DNA from: a virus
IMG/VR virus record: IMGVR_UViG_3300048437_000069
Span: 1 to 22,884 of that record
Reading direction: 5' to 3' (one strand)
Length of the DNA stretch: 22,884 bases
The translations under genes were made by a program, and so were the position numbers. Numbering within the stretch: the first letter of the stretch is position 1; every line of letters begins with the position of its first letter. The notes under the pieces are model-generated. The model was given only the letters and a program-made list of their open reading frames with translations. It was not told the origin of the DNA and ran no database searches. Shown here piece after piece: positions 8,919-15,666 of this stretch.

Positions 8919-9113
8919 ATGAACGATACCAGAGACCTTGAGCAACGCTTTATCGATGCATTCAGTTGGGTTGACCTTGATGAAGGCGAGTTGATGCCTT
9001 ATGACGCTGTGGCAAGCCATGAGTTGTTTACTGAGAATGAACTTCAACAACTTATTGACCTCGGCCTTGTTGATCAAGATAGTCAAAAATCCTCTGGCCC
9101 CACTCTTGAGTAG
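8919..9113 (+). CDS. Lone plus-strand small acidic protein, unknown function
   Basis: The 64-residue acidic product (MNDTRDLEQRFIDAFSWVDL...) is the only convincing plus-strand gene in the window. I chose ATG 8919 over upstream starts because AATAGGAGCGAGCA sits directly before it. Those 14 bases are identical to the ribosome-binding leader of the annealing-protein gene at 20672-20685. The C-terminal part 'LFTENELQQLIDLGLVDQ' is an amphipathic helix. There is no metal site, signal or membrane segment. It is convergent with, and overlaps by about 62 bases, the 3' end of the 518-residue gene. A TATACT -10-like sequence lies at 8889-8894 without a clear -35. Function is unknown; a regulator or host-takeover peptide is conceivable. 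Confidence 0.65.
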   Translation: MNDTRDLEQRFIDAFSWVDLDEGELMPYDAVASHELFTENELQQLIDLGLVDQDSQKSSGPTLE

Positions 9114-10608
9114 TTAGCTGATAATCATCTTTCCCGCCAGACGTTTGCAGGCTTCTGTACGCCCCTGCCGGAGTCTTGCCCATCTGAAGTCTCTTTTGGA
9201 TTGGATCGTGGAACATTAGGTCATATGGGATCAAGCCTTCCTCGATGCCGAATGTCCCTTGAAGCGGAACAATTGTACTGTAACTTCTGTGGCTTGATGA
9301 TGTGTAGTCAACTGGCAAATTATTCGGATCGATGCTTGTATCTGCTACGCCACCTCTGAATCCACTAGCGCCTTTTGGCGCACCTCTTAACTCAGGTTGG
9401 TTGATTGCCGCATGAACATCAGACACATCCGGCAAGCCGTACTTCTGCATATCAACATTACTCAAAACCTTCATGAATGCTTTTCTGCGATTTCCAAGTG
9501 ATGCGTCTTTACCCTTTGCAAATGGCTGATCAAGATCAGTGAGCCATGAAAGCATTTGCTCCACGTTCTCATAACCCGGCCATGTGCTTGCTATGTTCTT
9601 GTTGTCGCCAGTGTTTGGTAGTTTTCGCATTGCATCATCAAGCGCCTTGCGAGCCTCTGGAGGCAATCCGCCAACTGCCTTGATGTAGCCCAAAACTCCT
9701 TCAGCGGCCATTGTGCTGAAATTGCTTCCCGGATCATCCATCGCCATGTGGATCATCAATGGGTCTTGACCCGTCTCTTCAGCAACTCGCAACGTATGAG
9801 CCTGCTTTGCTTTCGCCGCATCCATCTCTGATCGCCAGTTGCCAAAAATATCTGCATGGAACGGGCCGCCTTCTGTGTCAAGTGGATCAATATCGACACC
9901 GCCTATTCGTGTTACATCAACTCCTGCCATTGTCTTATCGGCAGGCAATACAACCAGTGGTACATCCTTCCCTGCAAGATCAAGCAATTGAATTATTGGT
10001 GAGTATGTATCTCTCGTGACGATAGCCTGATTACCTCGGCCTCTGCGTCCCGCCATCTCAGCGAATAATGGATTTTCTTGAGCGAGTCTCGTCATGGTTG
10101 TTGCCTGACTTTTTGTGACTCTGTCTGGAATATTTCCGCCTGTCAGCGCATCAAGTAGTGGGTTAGCAAGCGCGCCTGTGTCTGTAATCCTTTCACCGGG
10201 AGCAATCTCGATTACATCACCTTTCTTTTGAGTCTGCACTACTCTGCTTGGGATTCCGCTTGGCTTTTTTACTTGCTCTGGACTTTCGATCCGCTCTAAC
10301 GGCTTATCAATGAGATTCTTTGTTTCTCTCAGTCCACTGGGTGCAGGAACGAATGGAAGCAAGCCTGCCAGTGATAACCCGGCGTTTAGCCAAGTACGCT
10401 CTTCTGGCTTTGTAGCGTACATCTCAGCGTCAGCCGCGAGTCCTGTAATGTCACCGACAACTGGGACTGGCGATGTAACCAATGCGGCTTTTTCGAGAAG
10501 ACTCATGTTTTTCCATGCGTCTTGCCCAACTTGCTTAATCAGCTTTGAGGTTCGGTTATCGTTGATAACGCCCGCATCGCTGACTGTAAGTGCATCCAGA
10601 ATGTTCAT
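9052..10608 (-). CDS. Polyvalent-protein-like virion candidate, 518 residues
   Basis: The start ATG at 10608 has TAGGA seven bases upstream. Residues 35-90 form helical hydrophobic segments ('LLEKAALVTSPVPVVGDITG' and 'WLNAGLSLAGLLPFVPAPSG') like those in phage polyvalent or ejection proteins. The centre has 'VPLVVLPADKTMAGVDVTRI' followed by 'DTEGGPFHADIFGNW', which I recall from large phage virion proteins that are cleaved or injected. The C-terminal third is mixed alpha/beta, with 'STIVPLQGTFGIEEGLIPYD'. No recognised catalytic site is seen. It lies directly downstream of TerL and upstream of the ART-like gene; together they look like separate pieces of proteins that are often fused. The last 62 bases overlap a plus-strand gene. 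Virion role is inference. Confidence 0.75.
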   Translation of the reverse strand: MNILDALTVSDAGVINDNRTSKLIKQVGQDAWKNMSLLEKAALVTSPVPVVGDITGLAADAEMYATKPEERTWLNAGLSLAGLLPFVPAPSGLRETKNLIDKPLERIESPEQVKKPSGIPSRVVQTQKKGDVIEIAPGERITDTGALANPLLDALTGGNIPDRVTKSQATTMTRLAQENPLFAEMAGRRGRGNQAIVTRDTYSPIIQLLDLAGKDVPLVVLPADKTMAGVDVTRIGGVDIDPLDTEGGPFHADIFGNWRSEMDAAKAKQAHTLRVAEETGQDPLMIHMAMDDPGSNFSTMAAEGVLGYIKAVGGLPPEARKALDDAMRKLPNTGDNKNIASTWPGYENVEQMLSWLTDLDQPFAKGKDASLGNRRKAFMKVLSNVDMQKYGLPDVSDVHAAINQPELRGAPKGASGFRGGVADTSIDPNNLPVDYTSSSHRSYSTIVPLQGTFGIEEGLIPYDLMFHDPIQKRLQMGKTPAGAYRSLQTSGGKDDYQLTTQEWGQRIFDYLDQQGRGQ

Positions 10609-10658
10609 CAGCAGTCCTAAAACCGCTCGCCCACGCCTATTCTATCAGACCTCAGTCG

Positions 10659-11954
10659 TCAAGCAACGCCCGCGAGATTTCGGCGTATTGGCGTATCCCA
10701 ACCATCGGATTGACCGATGCCTTGCCTGTAGACGGCCACCAAGCCAAAAGCGTCAGCGCCGTGTGATGCCCAATCGTGTTCTGGGCCGAGGCCGAGTCCT
10801 CTGGCCTCGTCACGCTTCTCGTGATACCAACCGAGTGCCTCTCGTCCGCCTTTAGTGTTTTCATCGTGGAATCGGCAGGATGGGAACATCCTTCTGGCCG
10901 CTTCGATGCGGGACAGTACAGCCCCTGCGCCTTGATTCGGGATAGACTCAACAGTGAATCCGGCATCTTGCAGGAATCCTTCTGGGGTGACCTTGTAGAC
11001 CATGTCATGCTTCCTGCCGTCATGTGGCAGTACCATGAGTGCGTCCTCGTATCCTTTCGCCCTCAGCCAGTTTACATGAGACTCAAAGGGCTGTCCTACC
11101 GCCTCGTAGTAATCCAACAGGCGAATCTCTTCACCGATGAACTGCACAATCCAAATAGCAGTCGCATCCGACTTCTTGGAGGTTCCGCCGATGTCCCACA
11201 CGGCATGTAGTTTGACAAGAGGGTCTTTTCCAAAGAATCCGATTCTACCCTCAAGTGCCGCTTCCGATAGGTGTCTAGCATAATACGCGCCTTCCAAGAC
11301 AGTAGCATACTCGCCCTCCCATACATGCAGATACCGATCAGGGGTCATGCGTAGGCAGTCGTCTTTCTCCTGCAACAGCACATCACTGATCCAAGGGTTA
11401 TCGTTCCAGTTGGCCTGAACGACAACAGAGCCTGTTGGTGTCTCTGTCCCCCTCAGTAGCTGATCAATGGCATCTGTCGGCCTATTAGGGTTCCATGATG
11501 CCCATAGCTCGGAGCCTTCCTTGCGCATGGTTGGCGTCAGTAGCTCTAGCGATCTGTGGGACAGCGACTGGGCCTCCTCGATCCATGCCCGGTCAAAGCC
11601 CTCCAGAGACTTGATAGAGTCCGCTGTGTGGTCTTGCATACCAGTGAAGATGATAATGCCGTCACCGGGCGTCTCGATGACCTCACGGTAGACTTTGAAG
11701 CCTGCCCGCTCTCCAAGGTTGTATGCCTGTAGCTTGTCCTCGATCAGGCGCTTGGATGACTGCTTGAGTGACTTCTGCACCTCCCGGATACATGCCGCTC
11801 GCATGCCCGGTATCCTGAGTGAGTCCTCAATCAATAGCTCGGCAAAGAAGTGGGACTTGCCGCTACCTCGTCCGCCGTGGATTCCCTTCCATCGGGCAGA
11901 GTCTAGCAGTGGCGAGAATACCCTTGCCGTCTCTAGCCGTAGGACTCCGCTCAA
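10659..11954 (-). CDS. terL: Terminase large subunit (PBSX-type), TTG start
   Basis: The 431-residue protein is the packaging motor ATPase-nuclease that translocates DNA into the prohead and cuts it. Walker A is GGRGSGKS (27-34). Walker B is RAWIEEA (122-128), with the catalytic Glu pair at 126-127. The coupling motif is LWASWNPN (150-157). The C-terminal RNase H-like nuclease has acidic residues in 'AVWDIGG' (D254), 'LPHDGRKHD' (D312) and 'SHGADAFG' (D401). The length is normal. The only plausible start is TTG at 11954, overlapping the TerS stop as TTGA; there is no ATG in the first 50 codons, and cutting there would remove Walker A. The ribosome site is weak, so synthesis probably depends on TerS translation. 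Confidence 0.95.
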   Translation of the reverse strand: MSGVLRLETARVFSPLLDSARWKGIHGGRGSGKSHFFAELLIEDSLRIPGMRAACIREVQKSLKQSSKRLIEDKLQAYNLGERAGFKVYREVIETPGDGIIIFTGMQDHTADSIKSLEGFDRAWIEEAQSLSHRSLELLTPTMRKEGSELWASWNPNRPTDAIDQLLRGTETPTGSVVVQANWNDNPWISDVLLQEKDDCLRMTPDRYLHVWEGEYATVLEGAYYARHLSEAALEGRIGFFGKDPLVKLHAVWDIGGTSKKSDATAIWIVQFIGEEIRLLDYYEAVGQPFESHVNWLRAKGYEDALMVLPHDGRKHDMVYKVTPEGFLQDAGFTVESIPNQGAGAVLSRIEAARRMFPSCRFHDENTKGGREALGWYHEKRDEARGLGLGPEHDWASHGADAFGLVAVYRQGIGQSDGWDTPIRRNLAGVA

Positions 11955-12325
11955 ACCTGTCTCGCATCGATCAGGACGCGCTCAATCTTGTGGGTCTTCA
12001 TTGACCCATCAGTGGACATATGATCGGTCTCTGTGCGCTCACGGTAGCCGTGATTGACGTTCATCATCATCTTGGTGATTGTTGAGTTGTACTCACCTGC
12101 GAGTCCACTATTGATCAAAGCAATTGCTTGTTTCCGCATGACTGCTTCTAAAGTGTCCGAAAACGCCTCGATCTCATCGCGCCATTTATAGACTGTAGAC
12201 CGCGCCAGATCTAGGTGATCGGCCAGTCCTTCGATGCTGTGGATGATCTCGCCTTCCGGTAGAGTCGTGATGTACTCGTCTGCCTTTTTCTGAATCGCAG
12301 GAGTGTATTTGGTTGGTCGTGCCAT
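11951..12325 (-). CDS. terS: Terminase small subunit / DNA-packaging HTH protein
   Basis: The 124-residue product begins MARPTKYTPAIQKKADEYI, a typical TerS opening. A helix-turn-helix follows, 'SIEGLADHLDLARSTVYKWR', and then the helical oligomerisation segment 'SDTLEAVMRKQAIALINSGL'. The C-terminus is 'TKMMMNVNHGYRERTETDH'. TerS recognises packaging sites and recruits TerL. I chose ATG 12325; a longer TTG-started frame from 12346 would add seven residues and run into an inverted repeat. The stop overlaps the TerL TTG. An interrupted palindrome at 12332-12359 sits seven bases before the ATG and may be an operator or a TerS-binding site (inference). Confidence 0.88.
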   Translation of the reverse strand: MARPTKYTPAIQKKADEYITTLPEGEIIHSIEGLADHLDLARSTVYKWRDEIEAFSDTLEAVMRKQAIALINSGLAGEYNSTITKMMMNVNHGYRERTETDHMSTDGSMKTHKIERVLIDARQV

Positions 12326-12331
12326 CTCTGT

Positions 12332-12359
12332 GCCTATAGCGTCCAAAGTGTCTATAGGC
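12332..12359. repeat. Interrupted palindrome at the TerS start
   Basis: GCCTATAG (12332-12339) and CTATAGGC (12352-12359) are perfect 8-base inverted arms with a 12-base spacer, immediately upstream of the terS ATG. A TATAAA -10-like hexamer (minus strand, 12362-12367) lies just before the distal arm, so the repeat would cover a transcription start. It could be an operator, a TerS recognition site or a leader hairpin. Confidence 0.65.
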
Positions 12360-12374
12360 GCTTTATAACATCAA

Positions 12375-12599
12375 TCATCTGACGTTACCACGGTACATGT
12401 TCCTCCTGCGCTTATCGCCTATGACGTTGCGGCAGTTCAGTTCAGCGATCAGGAAGGGAACCTTGGCCCCTCCCTTCTTCACCACAACATGGTAGCTCGT
12501 TGACCGAGTACCGCCGTGTATAATCCTGTAGGTATGGCCCGTGGTCTTGACGAGATACTCCATCTCTTCAAATGCCGCTGTAAGGTCAGTGAATCTCAC
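12375..12599 (-). CDS. Small basic protein of unknown function, GTG start
   Basis: This 74-residue protein starts at GTG 12599, which overlaps the previous stop as GTGA. An N-terminal helix (FTDLTAAFEEMEYLVK) is followed by beta segments ('TYRIIHGGTRSTSYHVVVKK') and a very basic tail (GDKRRRNMYRGNVR), a layout compatible with nucleic-acid binding. No family is recognised. It is the last small gene before the packaging genes and belongs to the run of coupled genes that starts at 13715. Confidence 0.7.
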   Translation of the reverse strand: MRFTDLTAAFEEMEYLVKTTGHTYRIIHGGTRSTSYHVVVKKGGAKVPFLIAELNCRNVIGDKRRRNMYRGNVR

Positions 12600-12793
12600 G
12601 CACCAAATCTCTTGGCGTGGATCACATGCGGGAAGTTGAAGTTGCGCTCGTATTGGTACGAGTACCGAGAGACCATTTGCTCGACTACCCGGTAGCTCTT
12701 GTCAAAATGATCCGCCACTTCCTGAAGGCTCTTACCCTTGCTCCAGAAACGCATCATCTCATCGATTGTTGGGCCATCAAGATTCGGACGCAT
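12596..12793 (-). CDS. Small helix-turn-helix protein
   Basis: I place the start at ATG 12793, preceded by GGAGTGAG. The longer frame to 12922 is a shadow of the zinc-ribbon gene. The 65-residue product contains 'TIDEMMRFWSKGKSLQEVAD' followed by 'HFDKSYRVVEQMVSRYS', a homeodomain/sigma-4-like helix-turn-helix, and a Tyr/Phe-rich tail. A DNA-binding regulatory role is likely. It overlaps the upstream zinc-ribbon gene by 17 bases and the downstream gene by four (GTGA). Confidence 0.75.
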   Translation of the reverse strand: MRPNLDGPTIDEMMRFWSKGKSLQEVADHFDKSYRVVEQMVSRYSYQYERNFNFPHVIHAKRFGA

Positions 12794-12977
12794 TTTGCTC
12801 ACTCCATTTGTAGAAGCGATCCCTTTCGAGTTCGCCGTAGGTATCAAGTTCACGAGTCGGTCCGCACCAACGGCAGACCTCGTCACCCATGTTGAGATGC
12901 TCACGCAACAGGTTGTCGCCACAGCTTGGGCAGGTTGGGTAGCGAGGCATTGCCGCTGACTCAGATAATGTCGTCAT
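12777..12977 (-). CDS. Small zinc-ribbon protein
   Basis: The 66-residue product carries a four-cysteine zinc ribbon, 'CPSCGDNLLREHLNMGDEVC' followed by RWCG (C-x2-C-x16-C-x2-C). An acidic/aromatic helix (YGELERDRFYKWSEQ) completes it. ATG 12977 is chosen because GGGGCGG precedes it; an internal ATG at 12950 is possible. It begins within the end of the 40-residue membrane gene and overlaps the HTH gene downstream. Single zinc ribbons in phages commonly bind nucleic acids or host RNA polymerase; no target can be named here. Confidence 0.78.
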   Translation of the reverse strand: MTTLSESAAMPRYPTCPSCGDNLLREHLNMGDEVCRWCGPTRELDTYGELERDRFYKWSEQNASES

Positions 12978-13083
12978 GATCGCCGCCCCACTTCTTGACC
13001 AACCAGTCACCCAGTATCCCGATCAGACCTGCTACCACAAACGCGGTAGCTAGGCCGAAAATTAAAACGAAAGCCTCTGGCAT
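12961..13083 (-). CDS. 40-residue single-pass membrane protein
   Basis: A short frame, below common gene-finder cut-offs, begins at ATG 13083. AAGGAG lies eight bases upstream, one of the best ribosome sites in the region. The start overlaps the OB-fold gene stop as TAATG. The product has a hydrophobic helix (residues 4-24: AFVLIFGLATAFVVAGLIGI) and a short tail, GDWLVKKWGGDHDDII. The N-terminus is short and acidic; the tail has two Lys just after the helix and ends acidic. Its size is compatible with a tiny host-membrane effector or holin-like peptide, but it is far from the lysis genes. No family is recognised. Confidence 0.75.
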   Translation of the reverse strand: MPEAFVLIFGLATAFVVAGLIGILGDWLVKKWGGDHDDII

Positions 13084-13715
13084 TATTCTTCTCCTTTGAC
13101 TACGACAATCTTGGTAGGACGCTGAACGACAGTCTGCTTTGCGCCATCGCGTACACCGTGGTTCTTGACCTTAGCCATGAACAAGACAGTGTCGCCTTTC
13201 TCAGCAGGCATGTAGCCGTTGTCGTCAATCTTCTCACCAAGGGTGTTCATGTAGACAACCTTGTTGCCTGCCGCATCTTCCATGATGGTGATGTGGCCGA
13301 CACCGCTGTCGTAGTAGTGGAACTTAGGGCGGTCATACTCGATGACAGCAACCACAGTCAACTCAAACTGCATGCGCTCACCAACGACACCAACGTGTTC
13401 CAACGTAGCGTTCTTGGCATTCTTGTCTGCCTCACGCTTTGCGTCCCACTCAGCCTGACGAGCCGCTTGCTTGTCAATGATCTTGCACACAGCGTTGTAC
13501 TGACCTTCAGTCAACTTGCCATACAAGTCATACGCTTTGGCAAGGCTCAACGCGAAATCATTCTTTGACCAGAACTTGTCAAACTCGATGTTGATCAACC
13601 AACCCTCGACTTCACCTGAACGCTCAAAGGTACGGTGAAACGTCTTGTTAGCGTTCTGCCAAATGTTGCGGTTGACTGCGTTGTTGTAAGCCACTTCATC
13701 TTGGATAAAAGCCAT
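13083..13715 (-). CDS. Replication-region protein with C-terminal OB-fold-like domain
   Basis: The 210-residue protein has an N-terminal half of unknown type, with 'LTEGQYNAVCKIIDKQAARQ' near its end, and a charged linker. Its C-terminal beta domain (about 108-207) reads 'GERMQFELTVVAVIEYDRP', 'HITIMEDAAGNKVVYMNTLG', 'EKGDTVLFMAKVKNHGVRDG' and 'AKQTVVQRPTKIVVV'. The V-K-x-H-x-x-x-x-G-x-K-Q-T-V-x-x-R pattern recurs in many phage and bacterial proteins with an OB-like fold, often of unknown role and suspected to bind single-stranded nucleic acid. It is the first gene of the unit driven by the promoter at 13753-13793 and has AGGAG before its ATG. ssDNA binding is inference. Confidence 0.85.
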   Translation of the reverse strand: MAFIQDEVAYNNAVNRNIWQNANKTFHRTFERSGEVEGWLINIEFDKFWSKNDFALSLAKAYDLYGKLTEGQYNAVCKIIDKQAARQAEWDAKREADKNAKNATLEHVGVVGERMQFELTVVAVIEYDRPKFHYYDSGVGHITIMEDAAGNKVVYMNTLGEKIDDNGYMPAEKGDTVLFMAKVKNHGVRDGAKQTVVQRPTKIVVVKGEE

Positions 13716-13748
13716 GTCGTTCTCCTAATTACATTTCAATTTCGACAT
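13714..13748 (-). repeat. Leader inverted repeat ATGTCG...CGACAT, copy 1
   Basis: On the minus strand ATGTCG (13748-13743), at the predicted transcription start, is repeated inverted as CGACAT (13719-13714), which ends in the first two bases of the ATG. The 23 bases between contain AATTGAAAT and AGGAGA. Equivalent repeats lie at 16742-16781 and 17359-17398. Confidence 0.75.
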
Positions 13749-13752
13749 GCAT

Positions 13753-13793
13753 AGAATAGCAAACTGATCAGGGATTGCAACACTTTTTGTTTC
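13753..13793 (-). promoter_or_regulatory. Repeated-family promoter, copy 1
   Basis: On the minus strand: upstream box GAAACAAAAAGTG (13793-13781), -35 TTGCAA (13780-13775), a 16-base spacer ending in TGC (extended -10), and -10 TATTCT (13758-13753). It begins exactly at the stop codon of the primase zinc-finger gene and drives the OB-fold gene and the small genes after it. Confidence 0.8.
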
Positions 13794-14188
13794 TAAGATG
13801 CATTCTTGATCTGTTCGATGCCTTCCAACCTAGCCTTGGCGAGCCTGAGACGGCGCTTATCCTCCAGTGTTAGCTTTCGTTGCTGACTGGCTATGCTGAT
13901 CACAAACTCGTCCTCTAGGGCTTCCTGTTGCATCCTCTTGGTGACCGCAGGCCGGACGTAGTGGTTGTCTGGCGGGAATATCTCAGACAGCGGCAGGCCG
14001 AGAGACTCGCAGAGTGCAGGGCCATCAGCGCCGCATACGAAACAATGGGCTAGCACTGTGCCGTCAGCGCACTCCTTGATGCTCATATTGAAGTCCTTGC
14101 CATTGTGAACTGGACAAGGGATACGCCACTTGTCCTGCCCAGAGTTACGCACTTTGTCGAGTCGATTTAGAATTGTTTGAACCGTCAT
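13793..14188 (-). CDS. Stand-alone primase-type CHC2 zinc-binding protein
   Basis: The 131-residue product has the primase zinc-binding pattern 'WRIPCPVHNGKDFNMSI...AHCFVCGADG', with ligands C25, H28, C49 and C52 (C-x2-H...C-x2-C). In DnaG and T7 gp4 this domain recognises the priming site. No TOPRIM catalytic domain follows; the rest is a charged helical tail. It therefore cannot make primers alone and may recruit a host or separately encoded primase (inference). The ATG at 14188, with GAGG upstream, lies 44 bases inside the end of the helicase gene, an unusually long overlap that supports coupling. Confidence 0.88.
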   Translation of the reverse strand: MTVQTILNRLDKVRNSGQDKWRIPCPVHNGKDFNMSIKECADGTVLAHCFVCGADGPALCESLGLPLSEIFPPDNHYVRPAVTKRMQQEALEDEFVISIASQQRKLTLEDKRRLRLAKARLEGIEQIKNAS

Positions 14189-15653
14189 CTTTCATCCTCT
14201 GATACGCCAATTTAATGTTTTGGCTTGTTATAAATCGATTGACCTCATCGCTCATCCCGGACACATATGCCGGGTCAATGCCGTTAGGCCATACGCCGAA
14301 TTTTGCGCGGTACTTGTGAGCCGCCCAACCGTTGCTGTAGCCACGAGTCTTCGCGTAATACTGAAGCTCTCCTAGCCACTCTGACTTGCGCTCAGGGCTG
14401 TAGGTCTTATTTGCCTCCTTGGATAGGCGCTCAAGCTCTGAGCCGTCAGTCTTGATCTGTTCTTCAATCGGTATCTCGTAACCACATGAACAGCGAATGC
14501 CCATCATCTGGCGGTAGCACTGTGGGCAACCCGATACCTTGGCGTCCTTTTTCTTCTTGGTCTGCTTTTTCTCGCTGAACTTCTTCTCTCCATCATCGAG
14601 TTCTGCCGGGCAGATCGTCTCGCTGAATCCAAAATACTTCACGTTGTTGGCGTGATCGAGGTACACGGCATTCTCCTTGCCGGGAGCCGTCCGCATAATC
14701 CTGCCTGCACGTTGGACGTAGGCAATGTGCGAGCGGGTAGGGAAGCAGTCGATCAGGCACGAGACCGATGGGGCATCGTAGCCAGTGTTGAGCAACCGGG
14801 AGCATGACAGGATCATGAACTCACCATCATCATGCGCCTCGTAGAGTTCCTGCCGGATGTCGTCAGGCATGTAGCCATCGATGTGTTCTGCGCTGATGCC
14901 TTGCTCCCGGAACGATGCCACAAGAAACTTGCTGTGCTTGATCGATGGGCTGAAAGCGATTGTCTGTCGGCCTGCGCCATGCTTGAGCCAATTCTGGACG
15001 ATGTCACCCACTAGCTCGTCATCTTTCTCGACAGCCTCAGCCAAAGCGTTTGGATCGTAGTCTGTGCCGCCAGTCGGCAGTGACTTGGTCTTGATGCCCT
15101 TCAGGGCAACCGAGCGTCCGCCGTAGTAGTCAATAGGGCAGAGGTAGCCGTCAGCCAACAGGTCTTCCGCTGTCGCCGGGACGATCAGGTCATCGTAATA
15201 CTTGCCGAGTCCCTTGCTGAATGGTGTCGCTGACAGGCCGATGAATGGCACGTTGTCATACGCATCCATCATCTTCTTCTGGTACTCATACAAGGTGTGA
15301 GCCTCGTCCACGATGGCAAAGTCAAACTCAACCATGTGGTGTCTACGAGCCAGTGTCTGGATCGATGCGATTTGGATCGGCGCGTCTGGATTGGTTAGCT
15401 CGTGATTACCCTGCATGACACCGAATGGTAACCCGTGATGGTCAAACGCTTCCAGTGACTGCTGAACCAGTTTGATCCGGTCACAGATGAAAATGCCGCG
15501 CTTGCCCTTCTCCAGAGCATTCTTGAGCATTGCCGCCGCTGTGATGGTCTTGCCGAATGAGCATGGAGCCGCAAGCATCGGACGCTTGTTTCCTGCCGCT
15601 AGGCTGTCGCGTAGCATCTGGATCGCTAATTCTTGGTGTGGTCTCAATTTCAT
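14145..15653 (-). CDS. SF2 DEAD/DEAH-box helicase (RadD-like) with C-terminal zinc ribbon
   Basis: The 502-residue helicase has a Q-motif-like start (KLRPHQELA). Walker A is APCSFGKT (29-36), motif II is DEAH (116-119), motif III is SAT (141-143) and motif VI is QRAGRIMR (314-321). A Lys-rich linker (359-372) leads to a zinc ribbon, 'GCPQCYRQMMGIRCSC' (C376, C379, C388, C390). The C-terminal 'GWAAHKYRAKFGVWPNG' module is one I recall in phage and RadD/YejH-type helicases. It likely unwinds DNA during replication or recombination. The start has AGGAAATTGAG upstream. A structured gene-free stretch precedes it, and the primase zinc-finger gene overlaps its end. Confidence 0.93.
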   Translation of the reverse strand: MKLRPHQELAIQMLRDSLAAGNKRPMLAAPCSFGKTITAAAMLKNALEKGKRGIFICDRIKLVQQSLEAFDHHGLPFGVMQGNHELTNPDAPIQIASIQTLARRHHMVEFDFAIVDEAHTLYEYQKKMMDAYDNVPFIGLSATPFSKGLGKYYDDLIVPATAEDLLADGYLCPIDYYGGRSVALKGIKTKSLPTGGTDYDPNALAEAVEKDDELVGDIVQNWLKHGAGRQTIAFSPSIKHSKFLVASFREQGISAEHIDGYMPDDIRQELYEAHDDGEFMILSCSRLLNTGYDAPSVSCLIDCFPTRSHIAYVQRAGRIMRTAPGKENAVYLDHANNVKYFGFSETICPAELDDGEKKFSEKKQTKKKKDAKVSGCPQCYRQMMGIRCSCGYEIPIEEQIKTDGSELERLSKEANKTYSPERKSEWLGELQYYAKTRGYSNGWAAHKYRAKFGVWPNGIDPAYVSGMSDEVNRFITSQNIKLAYQRMKDDGSNNSKSTRQSA

Positions 15654-15666
15654 CTCAATTTCCTAA

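Noticed and set aside
8862-9086. Minus-strand frame of 74 codons opposite the lone plus-strand gene
   Set aside because: It begins at TTG with no ribosome site and lies opposite a frame with a strong Shine-Dalgarno sequence and protein-like composition. It cannot be fully excluded.
10652-11023. Alternative minus-strand frame of 123 codons inside terL
   Set aside because: It overlaps conserved TerL nuclease sequence in another frame; a shadow.
12793-12922. N-terminal extension of the small HTH protein to 12922
   Set aside because: That part is the zinc-ribbon gene read in another frame; ATG 12793 has a proper ribosome site.
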